DNA of 64,000 nt, taken from IMG/VR virus record IMGVR_UViG_3300049847_000198, positions 1 to 64,000 of that record; one strand, written 5' to 3'. Shown here piece by piece: positions 56,567 through 64,000 of this stretch. The translations under genes were made by a program, and so were the position numbers. Under the pieces are notes generated by a model that saw nothing but the letters and a program-made list of their open reading frames with translations, was not told where the DNA came from and made no database searches. The stretch comes from a virus. Within the stretch, counting starts at the first letter, position 1. Each line of letters opens with the position of its first letter.

Positions 56567-57687
56567 TACCTTGCCTCAATTAGAGCCATAAGAAAGAAAA
56601 CGCTGAAGTCCGCGTTACGCATCAGGAACGCACGCGGTTCCGACTGTGGACCACCAGCACACACATGCACAACCAGCGGTTCTTTGGACGGAAAGCACTT
56701 ACTCGCCGAAGCCACGATCTCCACGTTCAAGCAAATCGTCACGTCAGGTTCGCCTTCACAACTACACGGCACCGTGGCTTCCGACTCACCATGCTGTGAC
56801 TGCATCGACAGGCTGATCGTCTCTTTTTGGATGTGGGTGTCAATCCCCACGATCTCTGGCAGCTTCACCACGGCCATCTGTTGTGCTGCCAAGAAGAAAT
56901 CACCAGCCTCTGCGATCGCCACTGGAGACGACTGCCTCAGTTTTCGATAGTTGGCCAGCGTGAATTTGCTGCCGATGTTCTGATGGCAGCCGACCTCAAC
57001 AGCCATCTCTTCGCTCTTCGACTGCAATCGGATCGTCTTGTCGCTGGCGTAAACGTCCGCCTTCGTTCCAACACAGGCGTCGGCCAGCAGAGCGAGCGAC
57101 TCGCGAGCACAGTTGATCTGCGGGAACTCTTCGCAGTCAGCGTTCAACGAGATACACACGAAGCGAGTCAGTTCGCTGCGTTCGCTCATGTCGTTACCGA
57201 AGACCATCGCCTTGCCAGCATCGCAGAATATGCCGCCTGAACCGATGCCGCCATCCCGCGTCGCTGACGACGAATACCGGAACGCGGCACGCAGAACTTC
57301 AGGATCAGTCGAGAAGACAAACTTGTCGCTGAACTCCGGCATTGAGCGATTATCTTCTTCGTGCATCGTGTTGATGGTCGTCTTGCCGCCATCGAATGCG
57401 ACGCCGATCTTCTCTTTGCCGACGCCGAGTTCTATAACTTCTCCGCGAGCACTCATTACGGCACCGAGAAGTTTTTCTGACAGAACGTAGACGCAGAACT
57501 CGTCGTCGAACTTCTCTTCAAATGAGACCTCGCAGAACGCCGCCTGTGCATTCATCGCAAACAGAGACAGGACACGGTCTTTGCACGTCAGTTTGATCGC
57601 CTGATAGCACGGGTTCGGACTGCGAACAGCCGTGAACCGCGAGACCAGAGAGACAGCTTTCTTCAATAACTCAGATTTGATTTTCAC
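56566..57687 (-). CDS. Sliding clamp (DNA polymerase III beta-like)
   Basis: A 373-residue three-domain protein. Beta-clamp features include MKIKSELLKKAVSLVSRFTA at the N-terminus, ELGVGKEKIGVAF, TINTMHEEDNRSMPEFS, and in domain 2-3 segments NCARESLALLADACVGTKA and ANYRKLRQSSPV, ending with RAFLMRNADFSVFFLMALI (hydrophobic pocket). It should encircle DNA to hold the phage polymerase. Divergent from host DnaN but collinear in length. ATG 57687. Confidence 0.8.
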   Translation of the reverse strand: MKIKSELLKKAVSLVSRFTAVRSPNPCYQAIKLTCKDRVLSLFAMNAQAAFCEVSFEEKFDDEFCVYVLSEKLLGAVMSARGEVIELGVGKEKIGVAFDGGKTTINTMHEEDNRSMPEFSDKFVFSTDPEVLRAAFRYSSSATRDGGIGSGGIFCDAGKAMVFGNDMSERSELTRFVCISLNADCEEFPQINCARESLALLADACVGTKADVYASDKTIRLQSKSEEMAVEVGCHQNIGSKFTLANYRKLRQSSPVAIAEAGDFFLAAQQMAVVKLPEIVGIDTHIQKETISLSMQSQHGESEATVPCSCEGEPDVTICLNVEIVASASKCFPSKEPLVVHVCAGGPQSEPRAFLMRNADFSVFFLMALIEAR

Positions 57688-57909
57688 TTACTTGCCTTTC
57701 TTTGCGTTATCGGAGAACAGTTTTCGGCACTTCTCAAGGATGTCTTCGCTGTCGAAACAAGCCCATGCTCGTTGCTCGAAGTCTGTCTGGATGATCTCTT
57801 CAATCATCGACGCGGCGTCTTCAGGACTATGGCACATCAGCAACTCTTTGTCTGGAATTGTCGTGCTCTGCTTGGAGTTTTCTGTGCTGATTTCCCAATC
57901 AGTTTTCAT
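57688..57909 (-). CDS. Hypothetical protein, 73 aa
   Basis: ATG 57909 behind GAAAGGCAA on the minus strand (57921-57913). Helical, acidic (SPEDAASMIEEIIQTDFEQR). It abuts the sliding clamp gene. Unknown. Confidence 0.5.
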   Translation of the reverse strand: MKTDWEISTENSKQSTTIPDKELLMCHSPEDAASMIEEIIQTDFEQRAWACFDSEDILEKCRKLFSDNAKKGK

Positions 57910-58156
57910 TGCTTGCCTTTCGGTTAGATTCGTCACGTTTCGGTCGCGGAGACACAAAAACAACCTCTTCACGACAGGAAGCCTCGCCATGCCTCACCGC
58001 CTTTGAAATCGCAGCGTCGATGGCTGAGATTTCCGTCTCGCCATAAGCACGAGACATCTCGCCGTAGTCCAAGGATTCATGAAACAACCAGGCAACGTAG
58101 GTTCCGTATTTGTCGGGGCCACTCACCACTGAAGTCACGAACATATCGCATTCCAA
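57899..58156 (-). CDS. Hypothetical protein, 85 aa
   Basis: Start ATG 58156 or 58144. A small alpha/beta protein; the C-terminus overlaps the next start by 11 bases. Unknown. Confidence 0.5.
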   Translation of the reverse strand: MECDMFVTSVVSGPDKYGTYVAWLFHESLDYGEMSRAYGETEISAIDAAISKAVRHGEASCREEVVFVSPRPKRDESNRKASNEN

Positions 58157-58210
58157 TCGAACCTGGTTGACGTTTTACGCAATCGTTTTTTGTTTAACGA
58201 CTTGCGGCTT

Positions 58211-58229
58211 GAGTGCCACCTGACACTCG
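58211..58229. repeat. Imperfect palindrome GAGTGCC-CC-TGACACTC (copy 3)
   Basis: GAGTG and CACTC arms flank CCACCTGA, followed by GAAAGTTAG as at the other two sites. It lies between two small minus genes; related to 30369 and 52486. Confidence 0.4.
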
Positions 58230-58237
58230 AAAGTTAG

Positions 58238-58426
58238 CTAAGCAATCGAGCATAGATGTCTCTGGTTTTCAGGAAGTCCGTGGGTCTCAACCCACAGCGA
58301 AATCAATTGATCTTCCCAGCAATCCGAGCACAGACCATAAGGCGAACCGACAGGTTCATCGTAGCGGAACAGTTGTCCGCAATCGCAGCGTTGATCTACG
58401 TCGAATTGCTCTCGTTCTTCTGGCAT
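58238..58426 (-). CDS. Zinc-ribbon protein, 62 aa
   Basis: Cys groups CDCG and CSDC (about residues 14-35) in an acidic, Trp-containing small protein. Start ATG 58426 overlaps the csrA end by 31 bases. Unknown. Confidence 0.55.
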   Translation of the reverse strand: MPEEREQFDVDQRCDCGQLFRYDEPVGSPYGLCSDCWEDQLISLWVETHGLPENQRHLCSIA

Positions 58427-58641
58427 GGAATCACCTCGTTCGCTCGCTTCTTGTCGTAGATCTCTTCTCGATCAATCTCCACGTTTGAGTCCGCCTCAAA
58501 AGATAGCCTGCAAGCACTCGCTTTTCCGTGATCTCCAGTGATTAGCCGAGAAACCTGAATTTCGATCTTCGTTGGCAACAAAGACGGAGGCACGACAATC
58601 AACACCTTCTCGTTCTGTTTTCTCGTAAGAACCAAAGCCAT
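58396..58641 (-). CDS. csrA: CsrA-like translational regulator
   Basis: An 81-residue protein beginning MALVLTRKQNEKVLIV, then KIEIQVSRLI: the beta strands of CsrA. Bacterial CsrA binds GGA in hairpin loops near ribosome binding sites and represses translation. Residues R7 (LTRK) and the later basic end are present; the C-terminal 25 residues are longer than usual. It probably redirects host or phage mRNAs. Confidence 0.8.
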   Translation of the reverse strand: MALVLTRKQNEKVLIVVPPSLLPTKIEIQVSRLITGDHGKASACRLSFEADSNVEIDREEIYDKKRANEVIPCQKNESNST

Positions 58642-58680
58642 GCCAGCAGTCCTTTGCGTTTGAGATGGCGGATTTTAGCG

Positions 58681-58700
58681 TGTTCGTTATAGGAAACGCA
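58681..58700 (+). promoter_or_regulatory. GTTCGTTATAG box, orientation opposite to genes
   Basis: GTTCGTTATAG-GAAACG reads on the plus strand, whereas both neighbouring genes are on the minus strand. It may be an operator, or drive an antisense transcript. Confidence 0.35.
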
Positions 58701-58715
58701 AGTCTATTGCGTGGT

Positions 58716-59003
58716 TTATTCCTCTGGATGAAACGCCGACCACAGGTTATCGACCTGCTTCAAGATGTTTCTTGCAATTGGAAGCTGGAAGCATCTTGAC
58801 CCATTTCCGGGATCTCCGTCGTAGTGCATTTGAACGTAGCCAGGCTGAACTCCGTCAGACCTGAGATCGGACAAGTAAACCTCGATGCCTACACGATCAT
58901 CGCCACGATACAGCACCATACTTCCGAACGTGTGGCATCTCTCAACAATCTTGAAACCATTCTTTATTAGACAGGACTCAAGAAAAGACAACTCGCGAGA
59001 CAT
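58716..59003 (-). CDS. Hypothetical protein, 95 aa
   Basis: ATG 59003. Mixed alpha/beta with a long N-terminal helix. Three bases after the stop of the 59007 gene. Unknown. Confidence 0.5.
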   Translation of the reverse strand: MSRELSFLESCLIKNGFKIVERCHTFGSMVLYRGDDRVGIEVYLSDLRSDGVQPGYVQMHYDGDPGNGSRCFQLPIARNILKQVDNLWSAFHPEE

Positions 59004-59006
59004 GAT

Positions 59007-60005
59007 TTAATCCTCATCCGGTTCTTCCGGTCTATTACGGGCGTTCCAATAGTCAACGGCTTCTTTCGGCTTCGTGTGTTTACGACCCGGATCGTATCCG
59101 CAAACTTGGCACGTCATCGTCATGCGAGTGACCAATCCTTGAGGCGGCGCAAGCGCCACCTGAAACTTCCTGAGCCTGACATGCTTGCTGTCCTTGCCTG
59201 CCTGAAGGCACTTGCGGCATTCCAAAACAAGATGCTTCGTGCCATCAACGTCGATCTCAATCAGCGGCCACTTCGTCTTGTCGTCCTTGTCTGACCAATC
59301 GTTGATGCGCCTGCCTTCAAGAAAAGCCTCTGCCGCTCTGCGATAGATTCGTCTCTGCTGTTCTTTCAGCATTGCTAGTTCTGGAATCTTCTCGGCAATC
59401 AGTTCTTTGTCGATGCCATCATCCAACTCGGACGCACTTGACCGCACCTGCCGCAGCGTGGTCATGGTCATGTCGAGGATGTCGTCGAGCTTCCAGCTTC
59501 GCTCTGAGATGAGCCATGCGATTGCTCCGTCGAGGCTGATCTTTTCTCCCGCTGACGGAGTTCTTTTTCGTAAATCCGAGAAAGCGGACGCCTCGTCCTG
59601 TCCAGAAGCGACCGCCAAGGCTTTGGAAAGAGACTGATAGACCACGACAAGATCATCTGTGTTTTCCAAGGCGAATAACACGTCTTCATAGCCGACTCCG
59701 TTATCTCGCACTGCCTGCCACAACGAAAAGACTTTACCTTCTGGCGAACCAAGAAACCTCGCCTTGAGTTCTTCTTCACGTCCCAACCACAGGAATCGGC
59801 ACTGCTTGATCCACTCGGCAACGAACGTCTTCTTGCGTAAGCACTCGCTTTTTTCTTGAAGCCTGCGAAGTTCATCAATCGGGTTATACAGCAGAGAGTT
59901 CAGGTACGATTCGATCTCGAAGATGTGCCGCAACGTGCGGCCTGAGACGGCAAGTTTCTTGCCACCCAGTTCTATGAATCCTCCAAACTGAGAGACGCCA
60001 CGCAT
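59007..60005 (-). CDS. Possible tail assembly chaperone with Lar-like end
   Basis: A 332-residue protein. The N-terminus (GGFIELGGKKLAVSGRTLRH) recalls tail assembly chaperones, and the middle is helical. The C-terminal end (CQVCGYDPGRKHTKPKEAVD, then YWNARN) has the CxxCG...EAVxxWNxR signature of Lar-like zinc proteins. It overlaps the stop of the next upstream gene in TAATG. Its place before the tape measure gene on the same strand supports a tail role, but I am unsure. Confidence 0.45.
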   Translation of the reverse strand: MRGVSQFGGFIELGGKKLAVSGRTLRHIFEIESYLNSLLYNPIDELRRLQEKSECLRKKTFVAEWIKQCRFLWLGREEELKARFLGSPEGKVFSLWQAVRDNGVGYEDVLFALENTDDLVVVYQSLSKALAVASGQDEASAFSDLRKRTPSAGEKISLDGAIAWLISERSWKLDDILDMTMTTLRQVRSSASELDDGIDKELIAEKIPELAMLKEQQRRIYRRAAEAFLEGRRINDWSDKDDKTKWPLIEIDVDGTKHLVLECRKCLQAGKDSKHVRLRKFQVALAPPQGLVTRMTMTCQVCGYDPGRKHTKPKEAVDYWNARNRPEEPDED

Positions 60006-60277
60006 TAAAGTTCCAAGAACTGTCTTTCGAGACAGGCAATCTCGTGGTCAACCGCCTTCAAGATCGCCTGACGCAAAAGTCCGCCAAGTTCGTCTTTGGC
60101 GTTGTCTAAATTAAACGTCCACCCAAGGTCGAATTGAATATCGCTGGCAACCTCGACGTGAGCATAGACGCTGCTCTCTGCTCGGTTCCTGAACTTAGCA
60201 AGCTGCTGTATTCTGGATTCGAGTGTCGTCGCCGATTCGACTCTCTGCTTGGCCACAACAAGTTCTTCGGACGTCAT
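60005..60277 (-). CDS. Hypothetical protein upstream of chaperone-like gene, 90 aa
   Basis: A helical protein with charged ends (VESATTLESRIQQLAKFRNR). Its stop overlaps the next ATG. It could be the short partner of the tail chaperone pair. No frameshift signal was seen. Confidence 0.45.
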   Translation of the reverse strand: MTSEELVVAKQRVESATTLESRIQQLAKFRNRAESSVYAHVEVASDIQFDLGWTFNLDNAKDELGGLLRQAILKAVDHEIACLERQFLEL

Positions 60278-60292
60278 CGTTTGGCTTTCTTT

Positions 60293-60481
60293 TCATAAAA
60301 CACAAAACCAATCATTCTGTGAAACGAATTCTGGTCTCACGGTCTCGAAGACGCGAGAGATCATCCATTCCACATCCAGACATCCTCGCAGTCGCACAGA
60401 ACTACCAACTACCGCCAAGGACGCAGTCAGCCACGCCGTAGTTCTCCATGTACCGCTCATTAAATCGCATTGAGTCAGCAT
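60293..60481 (-). CDS. Possible small membrane protein, 62 aa
   Basis: ATG 60481, about 26 bases downstream of the box promoter (60507-60525). One hydrophobic stretch (about residues 14-25). The SD is weak, and ATG 60460 is an alternative. Uncertain. Confidence 0.35.
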   Translation of the reverse strand: MLTQCDLMSGTWRTTAWLTASLAVVGSSVRLRGCLDVEWMISRVFETVRPEFVSQNDWFCVL

Positions 60482-60506
60482 TGCAGCGTCTTTCTTTTGA
60501 GTCGGT

Positions 60507-60525
60507 ATTTTACCAAAACGAACAA
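60507..60525 (-). promoter_or_regulatory. GTTCGTTTTGG-TAAAAT box promoter
   Basis: On the minus strand TTGTTCGTTTTGG is directly followed by TAAAAT, the best match of all copies. A weak -35 CTTGCG lies 17 bases before the -10. It can drive the minus-strand genes from 60481 or 60277 down toward 59 kb. Confidence 0.65.
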
Positions 60526-60652
60526 GGAACGCAAGGGCCAGATACTGCGATTGACTCGCATGGCATGGATTTGGGACACAACACCCGAATTTGACGCCGA
60601 ACGGGACCATTAAGCCCGATCAACTAAAACTCTTTTAGTGGAGATTCGTACA

Positions 60653-61189
60653 GTGGGAAATTGCGCGTATTCGAGCGGCTCGATGGCCAGGGTGTGGTGT
60701 ACGCAAGTAACCAGCGGGAATTGCAGTAATGCGCCGTTCTCGTCAGGCACTACGTTTTCGCCGTCCTACGCTGGTCTCGACACGACTTCAGCCGACTTTG
60801 TCGGTGCATTGGAGTCTTTCAACATCAACTACGGCCGAGAAATCCAGACCGTCAACACGGCCGAGCTTCTCGGAGCAACGGGCACGGTACGTGGTGTTGC
60901 TGGCGGAACCGGAGAAATGGTCGTCGTGACGGATGTTGACAATCCGATCGGAGACATCATCCAGTCTGGCGCTCTGTACGACTTTGTCGTCACGGTCGGC
61001 AAGCTGGTTTCTGGCGTCGTTGTGCCCGTCAATGCGACAGACGCTGATGCTGAAAAAATCACTGGTCGCGTGCGATTCGGTCCCTGTCAGTTGACGCTCA
61101 ACGAGAACGGAGAGGTTATGCGAGGCACGTTCCCGTACACCTGCCACGGACTTGCGTATGGCTTGGTCTTGGGTGCGTCTGATTCGTAA
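60653..61189 (+). CDS. Probable tail tube protein, 178 aa
   Basis: GTG 60653 with GGAG at 60640-60643. Gly/Ser/Thr/Val-rich protein with beta-strand pattern (ESFNINYGREIQTVNTAELL; GDIIQSGALYDFVVTVGKL; RVRFGPCQLTLNENGEVMRG), typical of tail tube monomers. It stands on the plus strand opposite to the other tail genes. A short gene frame start at 60638 is less likely. Confidence 0.5.
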   Translation: MGNCAYSSGSMARVWCTQVTSGNCSNAPFSSGTTFSPSYAGLDTTSADFVGALESFNINYGREIQTVNTAELLGATGTVRGVAGGTGEMVVVTDVDNPIGDIIQSGALYDFVVTVGKLVSGVVVPVNATDADAEKITGRVRFGPCQLTLNENGEVMRGTFPYTCHGLAYGLVLGASDS

Positions 61190-61201
61190 AATGATGACCA
61201 C

Positions 61202-61260
61202 TTGACTGTTTAATCTCCAGTGAATACAAGGCTGCCATGAATCATCATGGCAGCCTTTTT
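61202..61260 (+). promoter_or_regulatory. Promoter overlapping a terminator before the HNH gene
   Basis: TTGACT (61202-61207), 17-base spacer, TACAAG (61225-61230). The 11-bp terminator stem GGCTGCCATGA/TCATGGCAGCC (61230-61255) starts in the -10 box, followed by TTTTTCTTTT, then GGAG (61265) and ATG 61275. RNA from this promoter starts inside the stem and cannot form the terminator, while read-through RNA from the upstream gene can. So the hairpin insulates the HNH gene. Confidence 0.7.
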
Positions 61261-61274
61261 CTTTTGGAGAACTA

Positions 61275-62759
61275 ATGAACATTTCGCGAGAAGATTTACA
61301 AAAGCTGATTATTGTCAAGGACTCTGGATGCTGGCACTGGAACGGAACAATTCATCTTCCTCACTACTGCCATGTGATTGTCGATGGCGAGAAATGCAAC
61401 GCTCGTCGAGTGGTTAGGCAAGTTTTTGGACCACCATTCAACGAAAATCTTGCCCTGCTAAAGACCTGTAAAAACAACTACTGCGTTGCGCCTGCGCATC
61501 ACCTGACCGGCGATGAACGGTTTCTGAAAAACTACGCCGTCTCGGAAACTGGCTGCCATGAATGGAAGGGCGGGATTACGGTTAATGGATACGGAGTGAC
61601 AGGGAACGGAGGTGGTTGCAAAAGAGCGCACAGGAGAATGTGGGAATTGAAGGTTGGTCAAATCCCGCAAGGGATGGTCATCAGGCACCTATGCCATAAT
61701 CGAAAATGTGTTAATATCGACCACTTAGCAGTTGGCACACACCAAGACAATATGGACGACATGGTTAAGGCTGGCAGAGCCTGTAACGGATGGAAGAACG
61801 GCAATTACAAGAAGTCTTACCTAGATGAAAAAGACATCCTCGAAATCAGGCAACTTGCCTCCGAAGACGAGTTTACTCTATGGGAAATCGCCGAGGCTTA
61901 CGGAGCCGATGTAAGCTATATCTCAGACATCGCAAAAGGTGATTGCTGGCCACAGGTTGGCGGACCAAGAACGAAAAGAGAAGACGATCCGGTTTTCAAA
62001 TACATCACCAAGGGCAGCGAAAAGTTCAACGCCAAGATCACCGAGTCCGACGCAGTTCGTATCAGAGAACTATGCGACGAAGGAGTTCTCACACAGGGAC
62101 AGATTGGAGATCAGTTCGGCATCGACCAAACAGAAGTCTCTGACATCGCTCACGGAATCATCTGGAAACACGTTGGAGGGCCGATTGTTGAAGGCCACTA
62201 CCTGCCGACAAACCGAGAATACGACGTTGGCGAAGACCATCACGCAGCCAAGATCACTGAGATCGACGTCAAAGAGATTCGCAGGCTGTATGCCACAAAA
62301 GAAATGAATCAACAGCAGCTTGCCGAGCGATACGGACTAAAGCAGTGCCATGTATCCGACATCGTACTGAGTGTCTCGTGGAGTCACGTTCCGGCAGAGC
62401 ATGAGATCAAAAAGAAAACCACTGGCGTAAACTCGCAAGGCAAAGCCTGCAAACTGACAGAAAATGATGTTATTCAAATGCGAGACTGCTACCGCAACGG
62501 AGCATCGTTCTCTGAAATTGCCAAAATGTTCAAAATCTCTCCAGATGCCGCCAGAAGCACGATCATTGGACTACGATGGAGTCATGTTCCCGGAGCGATT
62601 CCCGACGCCGGAAGAAACATCACAGAGAAGGATGCGATCAAGATAAAGGCGATGCTACGAGATGGAGAGAAGCCTAGATCAATCGCAAAAGAACTAGGAG
62701 TCAAGCCGGGCGTTGTCTACAAAATATCAAGCGGTCAGTCATGGTCTCATGTGTCTTAG
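61275..62759 (+). CDS. Modular HNH homing endonuclease with five HTH units
   Basis: A 494-residue protein. Residues about 18-78 form a first HNH_3-type domain with a lost catalytic His, residues 93-152 a second, intact one (CHEWKGG; IRHLCHNRKCVNIDHL). Five tandem HTH units follow (about 181-230, 252-302, 325-373, 391-439, 448-494), each ending with Trp-x-(H/Q)-Val. It resembles phage homing endonucleases in which the HTH units read the DNA site, but with an unusually long array. It has its own promoter and GGAG. Confidence 0.75.
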   Translation: MNISREDLQKLIIVKDSGCWHWNGTIHLPHYCHVIVDGEKCNARRVVRQVFGPPFNENLALLKTCKNNYCVAPAHHLTGDERFLKNYAVSETGCHEWKGGITVNGYGVTGNGGGCKRAHRRMWELKVGQIPQGMVIRHLCHNRKCVNIDHLAVGTHQDNMDDMVKAGRACNGWKNGNYKKSYLDEKDILEIRQLASEDEFTLWEIAEAYGADVSYISDIAKGDCWPQVGGPRTKREDDPVFKYITKGSEKFNAKITESDAVRIRELCDEGVLTQGQIGDQFGIDQTEVSDIAHGIIWKHVGGPIVEGHYLPTNREYDVGEDHHAAKITEIDVKEIRRLYATKEMNQQQLAERYGLKQCHVSDIVLSVSWSHVPAEHEIKKKTTGVNSQGKACKLTENDVIQMRDCYRNGASFSEIAKMFKISPDAARSTIIGLRWSHVPGAIPDAGRNITEKDAIKIKAMLRDGEKPRSIAKELGVKPGVVYKISSGQSWSHVS

Positions 62760-63139
62760 GTTGAGACGATTTCGGTGGCCGTTTTCATTTTCGCAACCTC
62801 ATCCGGATTCTCGTCACGCCACTGCTGCCAGCTTTCGTCTGTCAGCTTGTGCATGATCCAAGAAGGATGATCGGCAGTTGGCAAGAACTGTTCTTCCTCA
62901 TGGAAACATCGCTCGCACAGTTGCAGATGTGAAAGGTGATGTGGCGATGAATGAAACCGCAGATGCTTGGCACAGAAATACAATCCGCAGCCATGCTCGC
63001 CGCCATACGGTTCACTGCCGCAGACATAGCTGAGTCCACGATCAATCTCGGCCATGCAGCCGGGATGATCGCAGTACGCTGGTACGGCATATCCGATGTC
63101 GCGTAACCACTGACTGTCGTATCCGAGACCCCAAGACAT
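62756..63139 (-). CDS. Zinc-binding protein, 127 aa
   Basis: Cys/His groups (CDHPGC, CGSEPYGGEHGC, CAKHLRFH, CERC) in the N-terminal 85 residues show a multi-zinc fold. The C-terminus is acidic. It overlaps the end of the HNH gene by 4 bases. Unknown. Confidence 0.55.
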   Translation of the reverse strand: MSWGLGYDSQWLRDIGYAVPAYCDHPGCMAEIDRGLSYVCGSEPYGGEHGCGLYFCAKHLRFHSSPHHLSHLQLCERCFHEEEQFLPTADHPSWIMHKLTDESWQQWRDENPDEVAKMKTATEIVST

Positions 63140-63143
63140 CGTT

Positions 63144-63347
63144 TCATCCTTCCTTCACTTCATCGACAACAGCGATTGAAAAATATCCCATCCTGCCGTT
63201 CTTCTCAGCGTGAAATTCCATACGACCGACGTTCGGACTTCCTCCGACCAACTGCGCCGATATCGACTGGATGATCTTCATCGCTTCGTGTGACGAGACG
63301 AGCACCATGATGCCGCTGTCGCCGTGCTCCCATGCTTCGATCTTCAT
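63144..63347 (-). CDS. Hypothetical protein, 67 aa
   Basis: ATG 63347 with GGAG at 7 bases. A small alpha/beta protein (EAWEHGDSGIMVLVSSHEAM). It overlaps the stop of the 63344 gene by ATGA. Unknown. Confidence 0.55.
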   Translation of the reverse strand: MKIEAWEHGDSGIMVLVSSHEAMKIIQSISAQLVGGSPNVGRMEFHAEKNGRMGYFSIAVVDEVKEG

Positions 63348-63730
63348 CGTTGACTCCAGATCGCAACAAAAAGAATCACTGCTGCCGCCAACGCCGCGAC
63401 ACGCAACCACTTGTTCTTCGGCTTCTCGGCTTCGTAAGCAACGAACGTCGCATCGACATTACCAACATCGCAGCCAAACAGAACCTGCCTCGGAACTCCA
63501 GACATCTTGTAACTCATGTCTGTGAACACGCGAAACTTCATGGCGTTGTAGTCGTCAGGCTTTGGCATCTGCGGTTCAAGCCACTTGAATTCCATCGGTT
63601 CGATTGGCGTGAACACAGATGGCAGCTTCGTCAAGAACTCATCCTCGCACTTGCGGCGCAGCTTCTCTTGCAGTGCAACCAGTTCTTCGAGGTTCACCTG
63701 CGTTGTGGTCGTTGACCAGTTGGTTTGCAT
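63344..63730 (-). CDS. C-terminally anchored membrane protein, 128 aa
   Basis: A soluble N-terminal region and one C-terminal transmembrane helix (about 109-124, VAALAAAVILFVAIW). A tail-anchored type of small phage protein. Unknown. Confidence 0.55.
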   Translation of the reverse strand: MQTNWSTTTTQVNLEELVALQEKLRRKCEDEFLTKLPSVFTPIEPMEFKWLEPQMPKPDDYNAMKFRVFTDMSYKMSGVPRQVLFGCDVGNVDATFVAYEAEKPKNKWLRVAALAAAVILFVAIWSQR

Positions 63731-63732
63731 TC

Positions 63733-63999
63733 TTATTCTCCTCCGACGTACTTATCGAATCGCTTCTTCGCTCGCTTGACGATCCCTTCAAGAACGGCGA
63801 TGTCATTCTTTGACAACAAATCTTCTTGTGCGGCAAACATGATCGGACACCAGAACCCGAAGTTTTGCTCAAGTTCCGTTGTCGCAACCAGAAGACCTCT
63901 CGCTTCATTAGCGTCCAGTGCTTTCAAAGAAAGCGAACCAACGCCTTTCGATAGACAAACTGACTTTCCACGACCAAACGCCGTCTTCGTGAGTCTCAT
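63733..63999 (-). CDS. Hypothetical protein, 88 aa
   Basis: ATG 63999 close to the window edge, so the start may lie further upstream. Basic helical protein (GIVKRAKKRFDKYVGGE at the end). Unknown. Confidence 0.5.
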   Translation of the reverse strand: MRLTKTAFGRGKSVCLSKGVGSLSLKALDANEARGLLVATTELEQNFGFWCPIMFAAQEDLLSKNDIAVLEGIVKRAKKRFDKYVGGE

Positions 64000-64000
64000 T

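Noticed and set aside
1-64000. CRISPR array
   Set aside because: No evenly spaced direct repeats of 25-40 bases were found; the only dense repeat is the coding GGCTAC run at the left end.

Overview
This window looks like part of a tailed double-stranded DNA bacteriophage genome (Caudoviricetes). It holds an HK97-type head module (portal, XkdF-like protease, scaffold-like protein, major capsid protein), a long tape-measure protein that implies a long-tailed virion, and virus-type replication genes: a primase-polymerase, a sliding clamp, a short RecA, an unusual palm-domain polymerase, a DUF1064 nuclease, a ParB-like protein, HU and CsrA. Homing endonucleases and a lone TnpB sit between modules. 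Most other genes are short, tightly packed and often overlap by ATGA or GTGA. I see no terminase, integrase or rRNA. The left edge cuts a gene, so the genome is larger than the window. The host is not shown; the many small secreted or zinc-ribbon proteins recall planctomycete-type genomes, but that is only an impression.

Layout. 1-12.9 kb (+): small secreted and membrane proteins, a papain-like peptidase, a Tat-type thioredoxin-like protein, an HNH gene split by an in-frame TGA, the primase-polymerase, and a run of zinc-binding small proteins; one gene at 8.9-9.5 kb is on the minus strand. 12.9-19.5 kb (-): tnpB, then the head genes, transcribed from portal to capsid. 19.5-29.8 kb (+): nucleases, HTH and zinc-ribbon proteins, a membrane-bound receiver protein, recA, a GIY-YIG-like gene and a ParB-like gene. 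29.8-30.7 kb: about 1 kb without a convincing gene. 30.7-45.1 kb (+): about forty small accessory genes and an SMC-like ATPase, with one GC-rich gene that looks imported. 44.1-47.4 kb: neck and tail-completion genes, with small genes on both strands. 47.5-60.5 kb (-): tape measure, palm polymerase, HU, a tRNA, a MazG-like protein, sliding clamp, csrA and a possible tail-chaperone pair. 60.6-62.8 kb (+): a probable tail tube protein and a modular HNH endonuclease. 62.8-64 kb (-): small genes.

Most striking signal. The leaders of recA and of the next gene (GIY-YIG-like) share one RNA architecture: a sigma70-type promoter with TACAAT, then at the predicted +1 strand A, then B, A' and B' in interleaved (pseudoknot) order, a U-tract, GGAG and ATG. 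Stem lengths (10/11 and 9/11 bp) and loop lengths (26/16/22 and 25/14/23 nt) nearly match although the paired bases differ, as expected of a conserved structured RNA. Other repeated control signals are a GTTCGTTTT box at many operon starts on both strands, a GTGCC-palindrome at three module borders, an extended ribosome binding site GAAAGGCAA, and hairpins with GGA in the loop that could be targets of the phage CsrA.
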